Positions 1-7,952 of a stretch of DNA of 50,836 nt are shown here, piece after piece; within the stretch, counting starts at the first letter, position 1, and every line of letters begins with the position of its first letter. The notes beneath the pieces were generated by a model. That model was not told the DNA's origin, did no database searches, and worked only from the letters and a program-made list of their open reading frames with translations. The translations under genes and the position numbers were made by a program. The stretch is from an uncultured Bacteroidales bacterium (GTDB lineage: Bacteria > Bacteroidota > Bacteroidia > Bacteroidales > Muribaculaceae): positions 1-50,836 of the forward strand of contig CACWNQ010000017.1 in the NCBI GenBank assembly GCA_902762385.1, read 5' to 3'.

Positions 1-1195
1 GCTCCTGTGGTTGTTCTTGCTGTTCTTGTGGGAGCTTGGGTTGTGCGAGAAGGCGGTGGATTGTTGACTTGGAGAGTGCGGTGTGGGCTGCTATGTCGCG
101 TATAGACCATCCCTTGAAGAAGCAGTCGCGTGCGAAAGTGACGAGCTGCTCTCTGGGCGTGTCGGGCGAGAGGAAGAGGAGGCTCTGCTCGCTGACATCG
201 TTCCTGATGAACTCGAAATGCAGCAACTGCATCCCCCTGAGATGCTCGACCTCTCCCTCAGCCTCGTGTTGCTGATATCCTGAACGCACGAGGCGGCTGA
301 CCATGTTGTCGCACTCCTCGTGTGTGTAGTGTGTGTTGAACTTGAGGGTCCATACATTGCTTGTTCCTGCGATGATGCCTGTGTTGCGTGCCTTGAGCTG
401 CTTGATGTAGTGTGTCTCGCCACTTGTGGTGAGGCCTTGCGGGATGGTGTTGAGGGAGATGATGGAGTCGAAGGCGTAGGCCAGCTGCCTGTCGCCTGTG
501 AGGTGCTTGAGTGCGAGTGAGGTGCCCTCGCGGTGTGGCCTTGCGTGTGCTATGACGAGGATGGAGATGTGGTACTTGTTGATCCAGTACCTGAGTCGTC
601 GCAGTACCATGTTGGCCTTCCTGGTGCTCTTGAGCTGGCATATATAAGAGATGTCGTCGATGACGATGACCGGAGCGTCGATGTCGAGGAAGGAGTTCTC
701 GATGCTGTCGAGGATGGCTGAGGTGGACATCATCTCCTCGAAGGAGGTGTTTTGCCCGAAGTGCATGACCGAGAGGTTCTGTGACATGTTGAACTGCATG
801 GTGGTCATGTTCCTGCCGTAGTAATGGTGTATCATGTTCTCGAAGTCGAAGTAGATGGTGTTGAACCCGATTTGAGCGACGCTGTTGGCAATCTGTATGG
901 CGAGTGCCGACTTGCCGATGTTTGGGTCGCCAAACAGGCACATGCACTCGTTCTCATACCAGAGGTCGCCCCAAAGGGAGCATGAGCCCTGGATGTGCTT
1001 TTCCTGTATGTCGTCGTTGCGGAAGTCGAAGATGGACTTGAGCTTGTTGGGTTTGTAGTCGTCGTATTCGGAGCTGGCTTGATACTCGTTGCCGTTGGCG
1101 TCGAGTACGCCTCGCTTGATGAGTTCTTTTTTTCTTGCCAGTTCGAACTGCCTGTAGATGGGCGAATCTTTGTAGGTTATTCCGTTGCCTTCCAT
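1..1195 (-). CDS. RecA-fold AAA ATPase with C-terminal helix-turn-helix (partial)
   Basis: Open frame of 398 codons from an ATG at 1195 that runs off the left edge without a stop. About residues 90-110 carry a Walker A (GDPNIGKSA), and a Walker B (VIVIDDISYI) follows about 70 residues later. Downstream is LVIAHARPH, a sensor-like strand typical of DnaB/RepA-like ATPases (AAA_25 type). Near the end, a helix-turn-helix (WSIRDIAAHTALSKSTIHRL) precedes a Q/E/P-rich tail. Such single-domain ATPases are common in Bacteroidales plasmids and integrated elements, where they act in replication or its control; that role is inferred here. Codon use (many C-ending codons, AGG for Arg) and higher GC differ from the housekeeping genes, which suggests transfer. 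The long HR-rich frame on the same strand at 258-947 is a shadow of this gene. Confidence 0.8.
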   Translation of the reverse strand, partial: MEGNGITYKDSPIYRQFELARKKELIKRGVLDANGNEYQASSEYDDYKPNKLKSIFDFRNDDIQEKHIQGSCSLWGDLWYENECMCLFGDPNIGKSALAIQIANSVAQIGFNTIYFDFENMIHHYYGRNMTTMQFNMSQNLSVMHFGQNTSFEEMMSTSAILDSIENSFLDIDAPVIVIDDISYICQLKSTRKANMVLRRLRYWINKYHISILVIAHARPHREGTSLALKHLTGDRQLAYAFDSIISLNTIPQGLTTSGETHYIKQLKARNTGIIAGTSNVWTLKFNTHYTHEECDNMVSRLVRSGYQQHEAEGEVEHLRGMQLLHFEFIRNDVSEQSLLFLSPDTPREQLVTFARDCFFKGWSIRDIAAHTALSKSTIHRLLAQPKLPQEQQEQPQE

Positions 1196-1233
1196 GTGTG
1201 TGTTTGTTTTTTGATGGTTAATATTTTTTTCAG

Positions 1234-1241
1234 CAAAGATA
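1234..1241 (-). promoter_or_regulatory. -7 box for the ATPase gene
   Basis: The minus strand reads TATCTTTG, a perfect match to the Bacteroidetes -7 element TAnnTTTG, about 40 bp before the ATG at 1195. A CTTG lies about 21 bp further upstream as a possible -33 element. Confidence 0.55.
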
Positions 1242-1279
1242 AAATGGGGGTGGTGAGGGAGGCAAGGTTAAAAAAATAG

Positions 1280-1552
1280 AGAGTTTTTGGGTTTTGAGTT
1301 GTGAGTTTTGAGTTTTTGAGTTGTGAGTTTTGGGTTTTGAGTTTTTGAGTTATGAGTTGTGAGTTTTTGAGTTGTGAGTTTTTGGGTTTTGAGTTGTGAG
1401 TTTTTGAGTTATGAGTTTTGAGTTTTTGAGTTTTGAGTTTTTGAGTTTTGAGTTGTGAGTTTTTGGGTTTTTGAGTTTTGAGTTTTGAGTTTTGAGTTTT
1501 TGAGTTTTTGAGTTTTTGAGTTTTTGAGTTTTTGAGTTTTTGAGTTTTGCCA
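1280..1552. repeat. AACTCAAAA-type micro-repeat tract
   Basis: About 270 bp are built almost only from variants of GAGTTTTTGAGTTTTGAGTTGTGAG, in irregular 7-9 bp steps. The same family recurs at 31946-32014. Minus-strand frames across it (K/T/N/Q/S/L-only peptides) are artefacts of the repeat. Copy number varies within the tract, with the purest 8-bp phase at its right end (GAGTTTTT, 1495-1545). Confidence 0.9.
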
Positions 1553-1805
1553 CTCCTGATTTTTTCAATGCACAATTGCGTTAGATACTGGGTGGGTCGC
1601 CTGCGGCGAGAAATTAAACCGTTCGCTTTGCTCACTCAAAATTAAATTATTTTTGGATGCCGGTGGGGGCGACTGCGGTTTATTCAATGCATTTTCAGGG
1701 GAGAGGGAAGTGGGGAGAGGGAAGAGTTTTTGCCACTCCTAGCGGAGTGGAAATTAGAGCGCTACGCGCTAAAATTTAATTCGGTAGATGCTGGGTGGGT
1801 CGCCG
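1553..1805. repeat. Mosaic of dispersed hairpin repeats
   Basis: The stretch holds pieces found again near 46.7-46.9 kb. Module A (GATACTGGGTGGGTCGCC..., 1583-1615, partial again at 1785-1805) carries the inverted repeat TCGCC-TGC-GGCGA. A hairpin CACTCC-TAGC-GGAGTG lies at 1732-1750. Module B (1751-1776) has the core AGCGC-TAC-GCGCT inside AAATTAG...AAAATTT. TTTTGCCACTCCT occurs twice (about 1545 and 1726), and a purine tract of GGGAGAGGGAAG units lies at 1698-1726. No gene was seen. Confidence 0.75.
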
Positions 1806-2430
1806 CACATATTCGAACTGCTCGTCACACTCTCATTCGCCTCGCCGATGGTGAGTTGGGCTATCTAACTCTCAGAATGGATCGCGGGAAGAAAGGTGAA
1901 AAAATCTCTATGCTAGATATGTGCCAGCTTACCAACCGCCTTACTGAACACAAATACTATGGTACCTACCAGCAGTTGGCACAAACAATCAAGAAGTATT
2001 CATCGGCACCCATGCTTGATGTTCAACGCTATTGGGAGATGGTGTTATTTTCCTGGATGACTGGTAATTCAGACATGCATTGCAAGAACTTTTCTCTGAT
2101 AGACACTGGAAATGGTGAGTATGTGTTGTCACCTGCCTACGATTTGCTAGCAGTATTACTGGCTGACCCTGCCGATACTGAAGAGATGGCAATGAGTTTT
2201 TCAGTGGGAGGTGAAAAGAGTGGCTTCAATCGCAACACTTTCATGGCAGCTTTCACTGAGAGTGGAATTTCGGTTGTTATAGCTGAAAAAATGATAGAAC
2301 GAATGAAGGGATGCATTCCAAAATGGAAAGAACTTATCAATCTTTCATTTCTGCCTGAGGAGATGAAGATTGACTATTGCACTTTGCTTGACAAGCGAAA
2401 AAAGTTTTGGATATCATCTAGAATAAAAAA
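1802..2430 (+). pseudogene. 5'-truncated HipA-like kinase remnant
   Basis: The translated frame matches the C-terminal two thirds of Bacteroidetes HipA kinases: TLIRLADGELGYLTLRMDR, MCQLTNRLTEHKYYGTY, the catalytic loop TGNSDMHCKNFSL (Asp and Asn present) and the metal-site segment LSPAYDLL. The N-lobe with the nucleotide-binding loop (roughly the first 100 residues) is missing. In its place the frame continues upstream into the hairpin repeats and starts only at a TTG at 1730. The frame also lacks a normal stop: it runs through the terminator at 2431 and into the convergent gene, ending at 2539. No HipB partner is visible. It is probably the relic of a HipBA-type toxin-antitoxin system, inactive as a kinase. 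Confidence 0.75.
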
Positions 2431-2461
2431 GCGATGTTGCTTTGAGCAACATCGCCTTTTC
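2431..2461. terminator. Bidirectional terminator hairpin
   Basis: A perfect 10-bp stem, GCGATGTTGC / GCAACATCGC, with loop TTTGA, is flanked by A6 on the left and T4 on the right. It sits between the hipA remnant and the convergent DUF2795 gene. Confidence 0.85.
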
Positions 2462-2467
2462 TTATTT

Positions 2468-2692
2468 TTAATACTCCTCCTCGTTGAAGAAGAAATCGTC
2501 ATCGCTAGTGGGATAGTCGGGCCAGATGTCTTCGATTGACATGTAGGTGTCGCCTTCATCCTCAATTTCCTCAAGATTCTCAATCACCTCGAGAGGTGCT
2601 CCACTGCGCTTTGCGTAATCAATCAATTCTTCCTTAGTTGCGGGCCAGGGAGCGTCTTCAAGTTTTGTTGCTAATTCTAGTGTCCAATACAT
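2468..2692 (-). CDS. DUF2795 domain protein
   Basis: A 74-residue acidic protein starting MYWTLELATKLEDAPWPATK and continuing with ELIDYAKRSGAPLEVIENL and ESIEDIWPDYP-like segments. The PWPATKxELIDYAxRxGAP core is the hallmark of a small, strongly conserved Bacteroidetes family (DUF2795) of unknown function. The tail is Asp/Glu/Phe-rich (DDDFFFNEEEY). The gene is a single unit with its own promoter and a shared terminator. The overlap with the plus-strand hipA remnant arises only because that frame has lost its stop. Function is not known. Confidence 0.9.
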   Translation of the reverse strand: MYWTLELATKLEDAPWPATKEELIDYAKRSGAPLEVIENLEEIEDEGDTYMSIEDIWPDYPTSDDDFFFNEEEY

Positions 2693-2746
2693 AGTGATTT
2701 ATGTGTTTTAGTGTTAATAATATTTCTGGTTTGCGAAAAATTTGCG

Positions 2747-2754
2747 CAAAAGTA
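2747..2754 (-). promoter_or_regulatory. -7 box for the DUF2795 gene
   Basis: The minus strand reads TACTTTTG (TAnnTTTG), about 55 bp upstream of the ATG, with CTTGC about 19 bp further upstream. Confidence 0.55.
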
Positions 2755-2892
2755 ATACTATATTTTTTCTCTGCAAGCAATTAAACCGAAAAAATGATGC
2801 CATTATTGCCATATGTCAGTTAAAAAATGTCAATCGACTGTGCCCTACGCTTATACATTAAGTCTAAAGTGACTAATTTACAAGTTTTTTTG

Positions 2893-2900
2893 TAACTTTG
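2893..2900 (+). promoter_or_regulatory. -7 box for the LOG-family gene; decides its start
   Basis: TAACTTTG lies 78 bp before the ATG at 2979. A possible TTG start at 2898 falls inside this promoter box and cannot be used, so the ATG at 2979 is preferred. Confidence 0.6.
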
Positions 2901-2978
2901 TCTTTTCCATATTCTTTATTATCAGCAACACGTCGGGGCAGTGGCTGTGAACGATGTGCTCTAAAAACTAATACTACT

Positions 2979-3950
2979 ATGATTACTACCAAAGATTTTA
3001 ATGACGTGGACGGCATATTAGATTGGCTCGACGAGGTCCCATATGATGTGAGTCGTAACCGACTTTATTGTGCCGACGACCTATATCGAGGTTATGAGCC
3101 ATCGAGCGACGCCGAAGCCGACAAGGAATCTTACAACAACTGCTATGATGGCCGCACCTATCAGTATTACCTGCTGATGGGCAAGAATGCCAAGAATGTA
3201 AATGAGGCACTGGCACGCACGCTTCACGATCACGGCATTCACATAGCACTCGACGCTTTCCTTGACGACCACGACTCGCGGCGTTGCATAGGTGTTATGG
3301 GTGGCCATGCGATGCTGCGCACTCAGCCCATGTATGCCGATATTGTGATGTTGAGCAAGAGGCTCACCGAAGAAGGCTTCTTCATGCTCACTGGAGGCGG
3401 ACCTGGAGCAATGGAAGCTACTCACCTGGGCGCATGGATGGCAGGTCGCACGCGTGAAGAGGTTGACGAAGCGCTCAAGATGCTGGCTATTGCACCATCG
3501 TTCAACGACGATGGCTGGCTTGCGTCGGCATTCAGTGTTATTCGCCGTTATCCACAAAGCAAGTACGTGAGTCTAGGTGTGCCCACATGGCTCTATGGCC
3601 AAGAACCGTCAACGCCCTTTGCAACTCACATAGCAAAGTTCTTTGAGAACAGCATTCGCGAAGATAGCATTCTCACCATGGCATATGGTGGCATAATCTA
3701 TACCCCAGGCAGCGCAGGCACCATGCAAGAGATATTTCAAGATGCTGTGCAAAATCATTATCTGTCGTTTGGATTCTCAAGTCCAATGGTCTTTTGGGGC
3801 AAGAAATTCTGGACTGAAGATATGCCAGCCTACACGTTGCTTCACAACTTACTTCAGGCCGGTAGATATAAAAATCTCCTCCTAACCCTAACCGACGACC
3901 CATGCGAAATTGAAGCAACCCTGAAATCATTCCTTCAAAGCGCACCCTAG
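2979..3950 (+). CDS. LOG-family Rossmann-fold protein
   Basis: A 323-residue protein with the LOG (Lonely Guy, TIGR00730-like) Rossmann layout. GVMGGHAMLR comes near residue 100, followed by LTGGGPGAMEATHLGAW (the GGGxGxMEA nucleotide-binding loop). Later comes YTPGSAGTMQEIFQDAVQNHY, corresponding to the PGGxGTxxE motif. LOG enzymes are cytosolic phosphoribohydrolases that release free bases from nucleoside monophosphates. The usual PGGxGT reads PGSAGT here, and the protein has a roughly 90-residue N-terminal extension, so the exact substrate is uncertain. It is a single gene between its own promoter and the hairpin at 4028. The ATG at 2979 was chosen over the TTG at 2898. Confidence 0.85.
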   Translation: MITTKDFNDVDGILDWLDEVPYDVSRNRLYCADDLYRGYEPSSDAEADKESYNNCYDGRTYQYYLLMGKNAKNVNEALARTLHDHGIHIALDAFLDDHDSRRCIGVMGGHAMLRTQPMYADIVMLSKRLTEEGFFMLTGGGPGAMEATHLGAWMAGRTREEVDEALKMLAIAPSFNDDGWLASAFSVIRRYPQSKYVSLGVPTWLYGQEPSTPFATHIAKFFENSIREDSILTMAYGGIIYTPGSAGTMQEIFQDAVQNHYLSFGFSSPMVFWGKKFWTEDMPAYTLLHNLLQAGRYKNLLLTLTDDPCEIEATLKSFLQSAP

Positions 3951-4027
3951 CGCCCCCACCAAAGTCATTGCAAAACCGAGTCGGTGAGGAGATTTATTAG
4001 ATTTCTTGTAGCAGGCGACTCCAAATA

Positions 4028-4060
4028 AACAAGGGTAACGTGACCTACGTTACCCTTGTT
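4028..4060. terminator. Bidirectional terminator between convergent genes
   Basis: ACAAGGGTAACGT pairs with ACGTTACCCTTGT (13 bp, short loop). It lies between the LOG gene (plus) and the PorW-like gene (minus). Confidence 0.8.
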
Positions 4061-4079
4061 TCTGGCCGCTATTTAAAAG

Positions 4080-7000
4080 TTAGTTTTTGTTGTTCTTAGC
4101 GGCTTCTTTTCGTTCTTGCTCGCGTTGCTTGCGTTCTTGCTCGCGTTGCTTTTGTCGCTCCTTGGCAGCTTCCTTGCGGGCCTTAGCCTCTTCTTTCTTG
4201 CGCTTTTGCTCTTCTTTCTTCTTTTGCTCACGCTCTTTCTGTCGCTGCTTACGCTCTTTTTCACGCTGCTTGCGAGCCTCTTCTTTGGCCTTAATCTTGT
4301 CTTTGCGTTCTTTCTCGGCACGCTCGGCGGCTTCTTCTTTCTCGCGCTCTTTCTGCTTCTCGAGTTCTTCGCGAGCCTTCTCGGCGGCCTTTAGCTCTTT
4401 CTCACGCTGTTTCTCGGCTTGCTTGATAGAGTCTTGGCGAGCCTTCTCCTCACGCTTGAGTTGCTTCTCGCGCTCTTTCTCGGCCTTTCGAGCTTCTTTC
4501 TCGGCGCGTTCACGTGCTTTCTGCTCCTCGTCTTTCTGCTTCTTGAGGTGGCGCACGTTGTCGTTATTATCTTTGTTCTTGCCGCTGTCGACATCGCTCT
4601 TGCCGCTGTTGTCGTCGCTTGCCTTGTCGTGCTTCTTGCCGTTCTTTTCTTCTTCGGCCTGCTTGAGGGCTTCCTCTTGCTGACGTGCTTCTTCCTCGAG
4701 GCGCTTGCGCTGCTCCTCACGCTTGCGAGCTTCTTCTTGCTTGCGAGCCTCTTCTTGCTTGCGAGCCTCTTCCTGCTTTCGTTGCTCCTCGAGCTGACGC
4801 AACTCAGCGCGACGACGTGCCTCCTCGAGCAGTGCTGGATTGCCCTGCTCCTCGGGAGTGCTCACCTTAGGTTTCTCGGCAGGTTTATCCTCGCTCTTTT
4901 CGTCGTCCTTCTTATCATCCTTCTCGGTGTCGTCGGTTGCCTTTCCTTGGCCCTTCTTCACCGACTTGGTGGGTTTCTCCTCGCCGCTTTCATCGTCGGT
5001 CTCGGCAAGCTCGTCGTCGACAGCATCTTCAGGAATCTGCTCCTCGACTTTCTCCTCGTTGAGCTCATCGAGATAGCGGAAGTATTCCTCAAAGGTGCGA
5101 CCTTCCTTGAGCAGCAGGTTGAAGTTGTCCTCGCTGATGATGACATAGTGGGCCTGTTGCGGGATGTTCTTGGCATCGTTTTTCTCCCACACACCGCGAT
5201 AGTGGTCAACCTCGCGATAGTTGGCAAATCCCTTGACAATAATCAGTCCGAGGTCGCCAAATGTCATGGGTTCGAGCTCGAAGTCCTTGATGACAAACGA
5301 CTCAAAGTTGTGCTTTGCAACCTCATAGAGCAGTTGGTTAGACGAAACCGAGTCGGTCGAGAACACGAGCACAAAGTACTGTGGCTTGTTGCGCCCCTCG
5401 GTGAATGGGGTGAACTCCTTGCCCTCGCCACCGGCAGTGGTGTCGTTAGAGAGTCGCATCGACCACAGCATGCCACGGGTGTTGGAAGAGCCACCATTGA
5501 TTTTGCGGCCTTGGTTCAGCTGCTTGATAATGGCCGAGGCTGTGGGTGTGATGTCGGTCTCGGGATAGCGCTCAAGCATCTCCTTGATAGTGCTCTTGAA
5601 CTTCTCGGGGTTGCGCTCGGTGACATAGGCGAGCGCATTGATGAACATGAACTTAGGCATGATTTTCGACAACGGATAGGTCTTCATCATCTCGACATAG
5701 GCTGCATGGACGGTAGCGTTGTCGTTGTTGAGGTAGGCAGTGTAGGCCTGGTCGTAGAGCTCTTCCTGAACCAGATTCATGCGCTTGAGGTTCTCGAGAT
5801 AGTTGGGGTCTTGCATAGCAAGGCCATATCTCGACTCGGGGAAGTTGTCGAGAATCAACTGCCGGTACCGTTCAGAAGTGGAGAATTCTCCGCACCGGTA
5901 GTAAAGCAGATACATATTATAATATGTGTCGAGGCGGTAGGTGTTGTCGGGATATCGCTCAAGTAGTTGTTCAAACTCGTAGGCTGCAGCTGGCAAGTCT
6001 TCGAGTTTGTCCTTCAGGATTACACCCATGTTGTAGAGACCCTCTTGGATAACGTCGTTAGAGGTTTGAATCTCCTCCTCGGTTTTAGGAATCTGCTTGA
6101 GGTAGTATTCCTCGTAGTGTGGATCTTCGGCACGTTTAGCCGCTTCCTTGTCGACCGTAGTAGAGTCATTACCAGCAACTTGAGTTGAGTCGCTAGCTTC
6201 GTTCTGTTCTTCCTCGCTGGTGTTCTCATCGAGCGAGAAAGTGTTCTTGTTGCGACGGCGCCAGTTGTCTTCAAGCTTACGGTTTCCCCACAACTGCTGG
6301 AAGGCCGTTTTACCTGAGTTCTTGGTCATGGTGTTGTAGAAATACCATGAGTCGTCGCTGTTGATATTGTATGAAGCAGGTTGCTGAGCGTTGTTTTTCA
6401 GTCCTGTGCCTTGTCCTTGCTGCTGGGCCATGTAGGCCTCGCGGTCGGCAGCTTCTTTTTCTTCTTTCTCTCTCTTCTTGAGGTCCTCGATGATTTTGGC
6501 AATCACTTTCTTCTGCTCCTCGAGAGGCATTCTTGATAATCGCAGCAGCGAGTCCTGAAGGGTCACGTTGCCAGAGTAGACTGCCAGCTCATCGAGCACG
6601 TCGCTACGGTGCTTGAGCTCCTTGTAGTTAGGATAGTTCTCGCTGAGTTGTGGAATTGCCTCGCTGTAGCAAGGTTGTGCCTTATCGTACTTGTGCTGAG
6701 CGAAATAAATGCCTCCCAGCGTGAGTTGACTGATGGCCTTGTCGATGCCGTTGCGAGTACTTTTCTTGGCAGCAAGTTCGTAGTTTTCGACAGCTTTAGC
6801 AGTGTCGCCACGGGTGAGATAAAGGTTACCAATGGCGTAGTAAATCTGGTCGAGGTATTCCTTGTTGCGGTCATATCGGGTCATGCGCTTGAGTGCCTTG
6901 ACCTCGCTGTCGATGTTGTTGCCCTGGAATACGGCACTCTGCTTGATGCGTGCGTTGAACTTGGTGCGGTAGGTTGAACTGCTGCTGCTTCCGGCTCGCT

Positions 7001-7814
7001 TGTAGGCCTGATAGGCTTTCTCTTTTTGACCTGTCTCGTCATAGAGCTGTCCGAGCAGGAAGTTAAGTCGCACCTTTTGTCCGCCACTTGCGCCATCAAC
7101 AGCTTTCTCGAGGAAAGGCACAGCGTCGGAGTTCATCTTGGTCTTGATGTAGTAGTCGGCAAAGGCCAGATTGGCGAGTTGCTGTAGTCGCTTGTCCTCA
7201 ATCTTGCTTGGATGTATGTGTGCCAGCACGTTGTCGGCCTCGGTAGTCCAGTCCATGGCGCAATAACTCAAGGCTTCCCAAATTTGTGCCTCGAGCACTA
7301 AGTCGGGTTTCCAAGAGAAGTGGCGCGCGATGTAGTGGAATGTTGCTGCCGAGCTCAGGAAGTCGCCCTTCATGTACTGAGCCTTAGCCATCAAGTACCA
7401 CGCATTGTGAATGAATGGGTTGTACTCCTCGCGCTTGAGCCATTCTTTGTACTTCGGGTCGTTGCCTTTACCAGCCTTGCGCTTGGGTTTCTTCTTGATA
7501 GAGTGCAGCGAAATGGCCTTTTGCATCTTCTCGATGGTACGGTCGAAGTTGGTTGTCGGCTGAGTGGCCTTGGGGTCGTTGTAGGCCTCGGCAGGGTGGA
7601 TGTAGAGCTGGGTGGAGTAGTCGTCTTGATATTCGTTCTCAAGCTTCTTGATTTGTTCCTTATAGTGCTTGTCGCCGTTGTAGTACACGTTGTAGCGTGT
7701 GTTCATGGCATGCCAAAAGCGAGAGCCGGCAGTGTTCTTCTTGGTGCTGCACGCCGAGAAGACCGCTGTCGCAATTAATATTAAAATGGGTATGTATCGA
7801 TACAATTTCTTCAT
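4080..7814 (-). CDS. porW: PorW/SprE-like TPR lipoprotein with long charged tail
   Basis: A 1244-residue protein. The signal peptide ends in the lipobox FSAC near residue 22, so it is a lipoprotein of the cell envelope. It is followed by FWHAMNTRYNVYYNGDKHY, the opening expected of the SprE/PorW family that supports the type IX secretion system. Helical TPR-like repeats fill roughly residues 130-750 (for example YYAIGNLYLTRGDTAKAVENYE and YNMYLLYYRCGEFSTSERYRQL). A small mixed domain follows (about 790-905), then about 330 residues that are almost only E, K, R, A and Q, predicted to form a long coiled coil. PorW/SprE is needed for T9SS function in relatives. Window proteins with type IX-like tails (9672, 26422) fit that context. 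The long plus-strand frames opposite the tail are shadows of the K/E codons. Confidence 0.8.
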   Translation of the reverse strand: MKKLYRYIPILILIATAVFSACSTKKNTAGSRFWHAMNTRYNVYYNGDKHYKEQIKKLENEYQDDYSTQLYIHPAEAYNDPKATQPTTNFDRTIEKMQKAISLHSIKKKPKRKAGKGNDPKYKEWLKREEYNPFIHNAWYLMAKAQYMKGDFLSSAATFHYIARHFSWKPDLVLEAQIWEALSYCAMDWTTEADNVLAHIHPSKIEDKRLQQLANLAFADYYIKTKMNSDAVPFLEKAVDGASGGQKVRLNFLLGQLYDETGQKEKAYQAYKRAGSSSSSTYRTKFNARIKQSAVFQGNNIDSEVKALKRMTRYDRNKEYLDQIYYAIGNLYLTRGDTAKAVENYELAAKKSTRNGIDKAISQLTLGGIYFAQHKYDKAQPCYSEAIPQLSENYPNYKELKHRSDVLDELAVYSGNVTLQDSLLRLSRMPLEEQKKVIAKIIEDLKKREKEEKEAADREAYMAQQQGQGTGLKNNAQQPASYNINSDDSWYFYNTMTKNSGKTAFQQLWGNRKLEDNWRRRNKNTFSLDENTSEEEQNEASDSTQVAGNDSTTVDKEAAKRAEDPHYEEYYLKQIPKTEEEIQTSNDVIQEGLYNMGVILKDKLEDLPAAAYEFEQLLERYPDNTYRLDTYYNMYLLYYRCGEFSTSERYRQLILDNFPESRYGLAMQDPNYLENLKRMNLVQEELYDQAYTAYLNNDNATVHAAYVEMMKTYPLSKIMPKFMFINALAYVTERNPEKFKSTIKEMLERYPETDITPTASAIIKQLNQGRKINGGSSNTRGMLWSMRLSNDTTAGGEGKEFTPFTEGRNKPQYFVLVFSTDSVSSNQLLYEVAKHNFESFVIKDFELEPMTFGDLGLIIVKGFANYREVDHYRGVWEKNDAKNIPQQAHYVIISEDNFNLLLKEGRTFEEYFRYLDELNEEKVEEQIPEDAVDDELAETDDESGEEKPTKSVKKGQGKATDDTEKDDKKDDEKSEDKPAEKPKVSTPEEQGNPALLEEARRRAELRQLEEQRKQEEARKQEEARKQEEARKREEQRKRLEEEARQQEEALKQAEEEKNGKKHDKASDDNSGKSDVDSGKNKDNNDNVRHLKKQKDEEQKARERAEKEARKAEKEREKQLKREEKARQDSIKQAEKQREKELKAAEKAREELEKQKEREKEEAAERAEKERKDKIKAKEEARKQREKERKQRQKEREQKKKEEQKRKKEEAKARKEAAKERQKQREQERKQREQERKEAAKNNKN

Positions 7815-7913
7815 TACCCAGCTACATCTTTGCTTGATATATCTTATAGATTAACGCAAGAGTCGCGTTTTTATTGCATTTGTGCTATGTGAAATCTGGA
7901 TGCTGAAATGTGA

Positions 7914-7943
7914 TTTGAAATATGTTTTTTTTCGTTACCTTTG
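7914..7943 (+). promoter_or_regulatory. aroA promoter, very close to the start codon
   Basis: TTTG (7914-7917), an 18-bp spacer, then TACCTTTG (7936-7943). The ATG of aroA is at 7953, only 9 nt past the -7 box, so the transcript should have almost no leader. A TTG at 7941 lies inside the box and is excluded as start. Confidence 0.7.
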
Positions 7944-7952
7944 CACCTGGTT

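Noticed and set aside
258-947. 229-codon minus-strand frame rich in His and Arg
   Set aside because: Shadow frame of the edge-spanning ATPase gene, which shows Walker A and B motifs in the other frame.
1177-1635. 152-codon minus-strand frame (K, T, N, Q, S, L only)
   Set aside because: Direct translation of the AACTCAAAA micro-repeat; not a protein.
2898-2978. Longer N-terminus for the LOG protein from a TTG
   Set aside because: The TTG lies within the -7 promoter box, so it cannot be on the mRNA.
4419-5966. 515-codon plus-strand open frame opposite the PorW-like gene
   Set aside because: Leu/Val/Phe-rich translation created by the antisense of E/K/R/D codons; no promoter, no recognisable motif.
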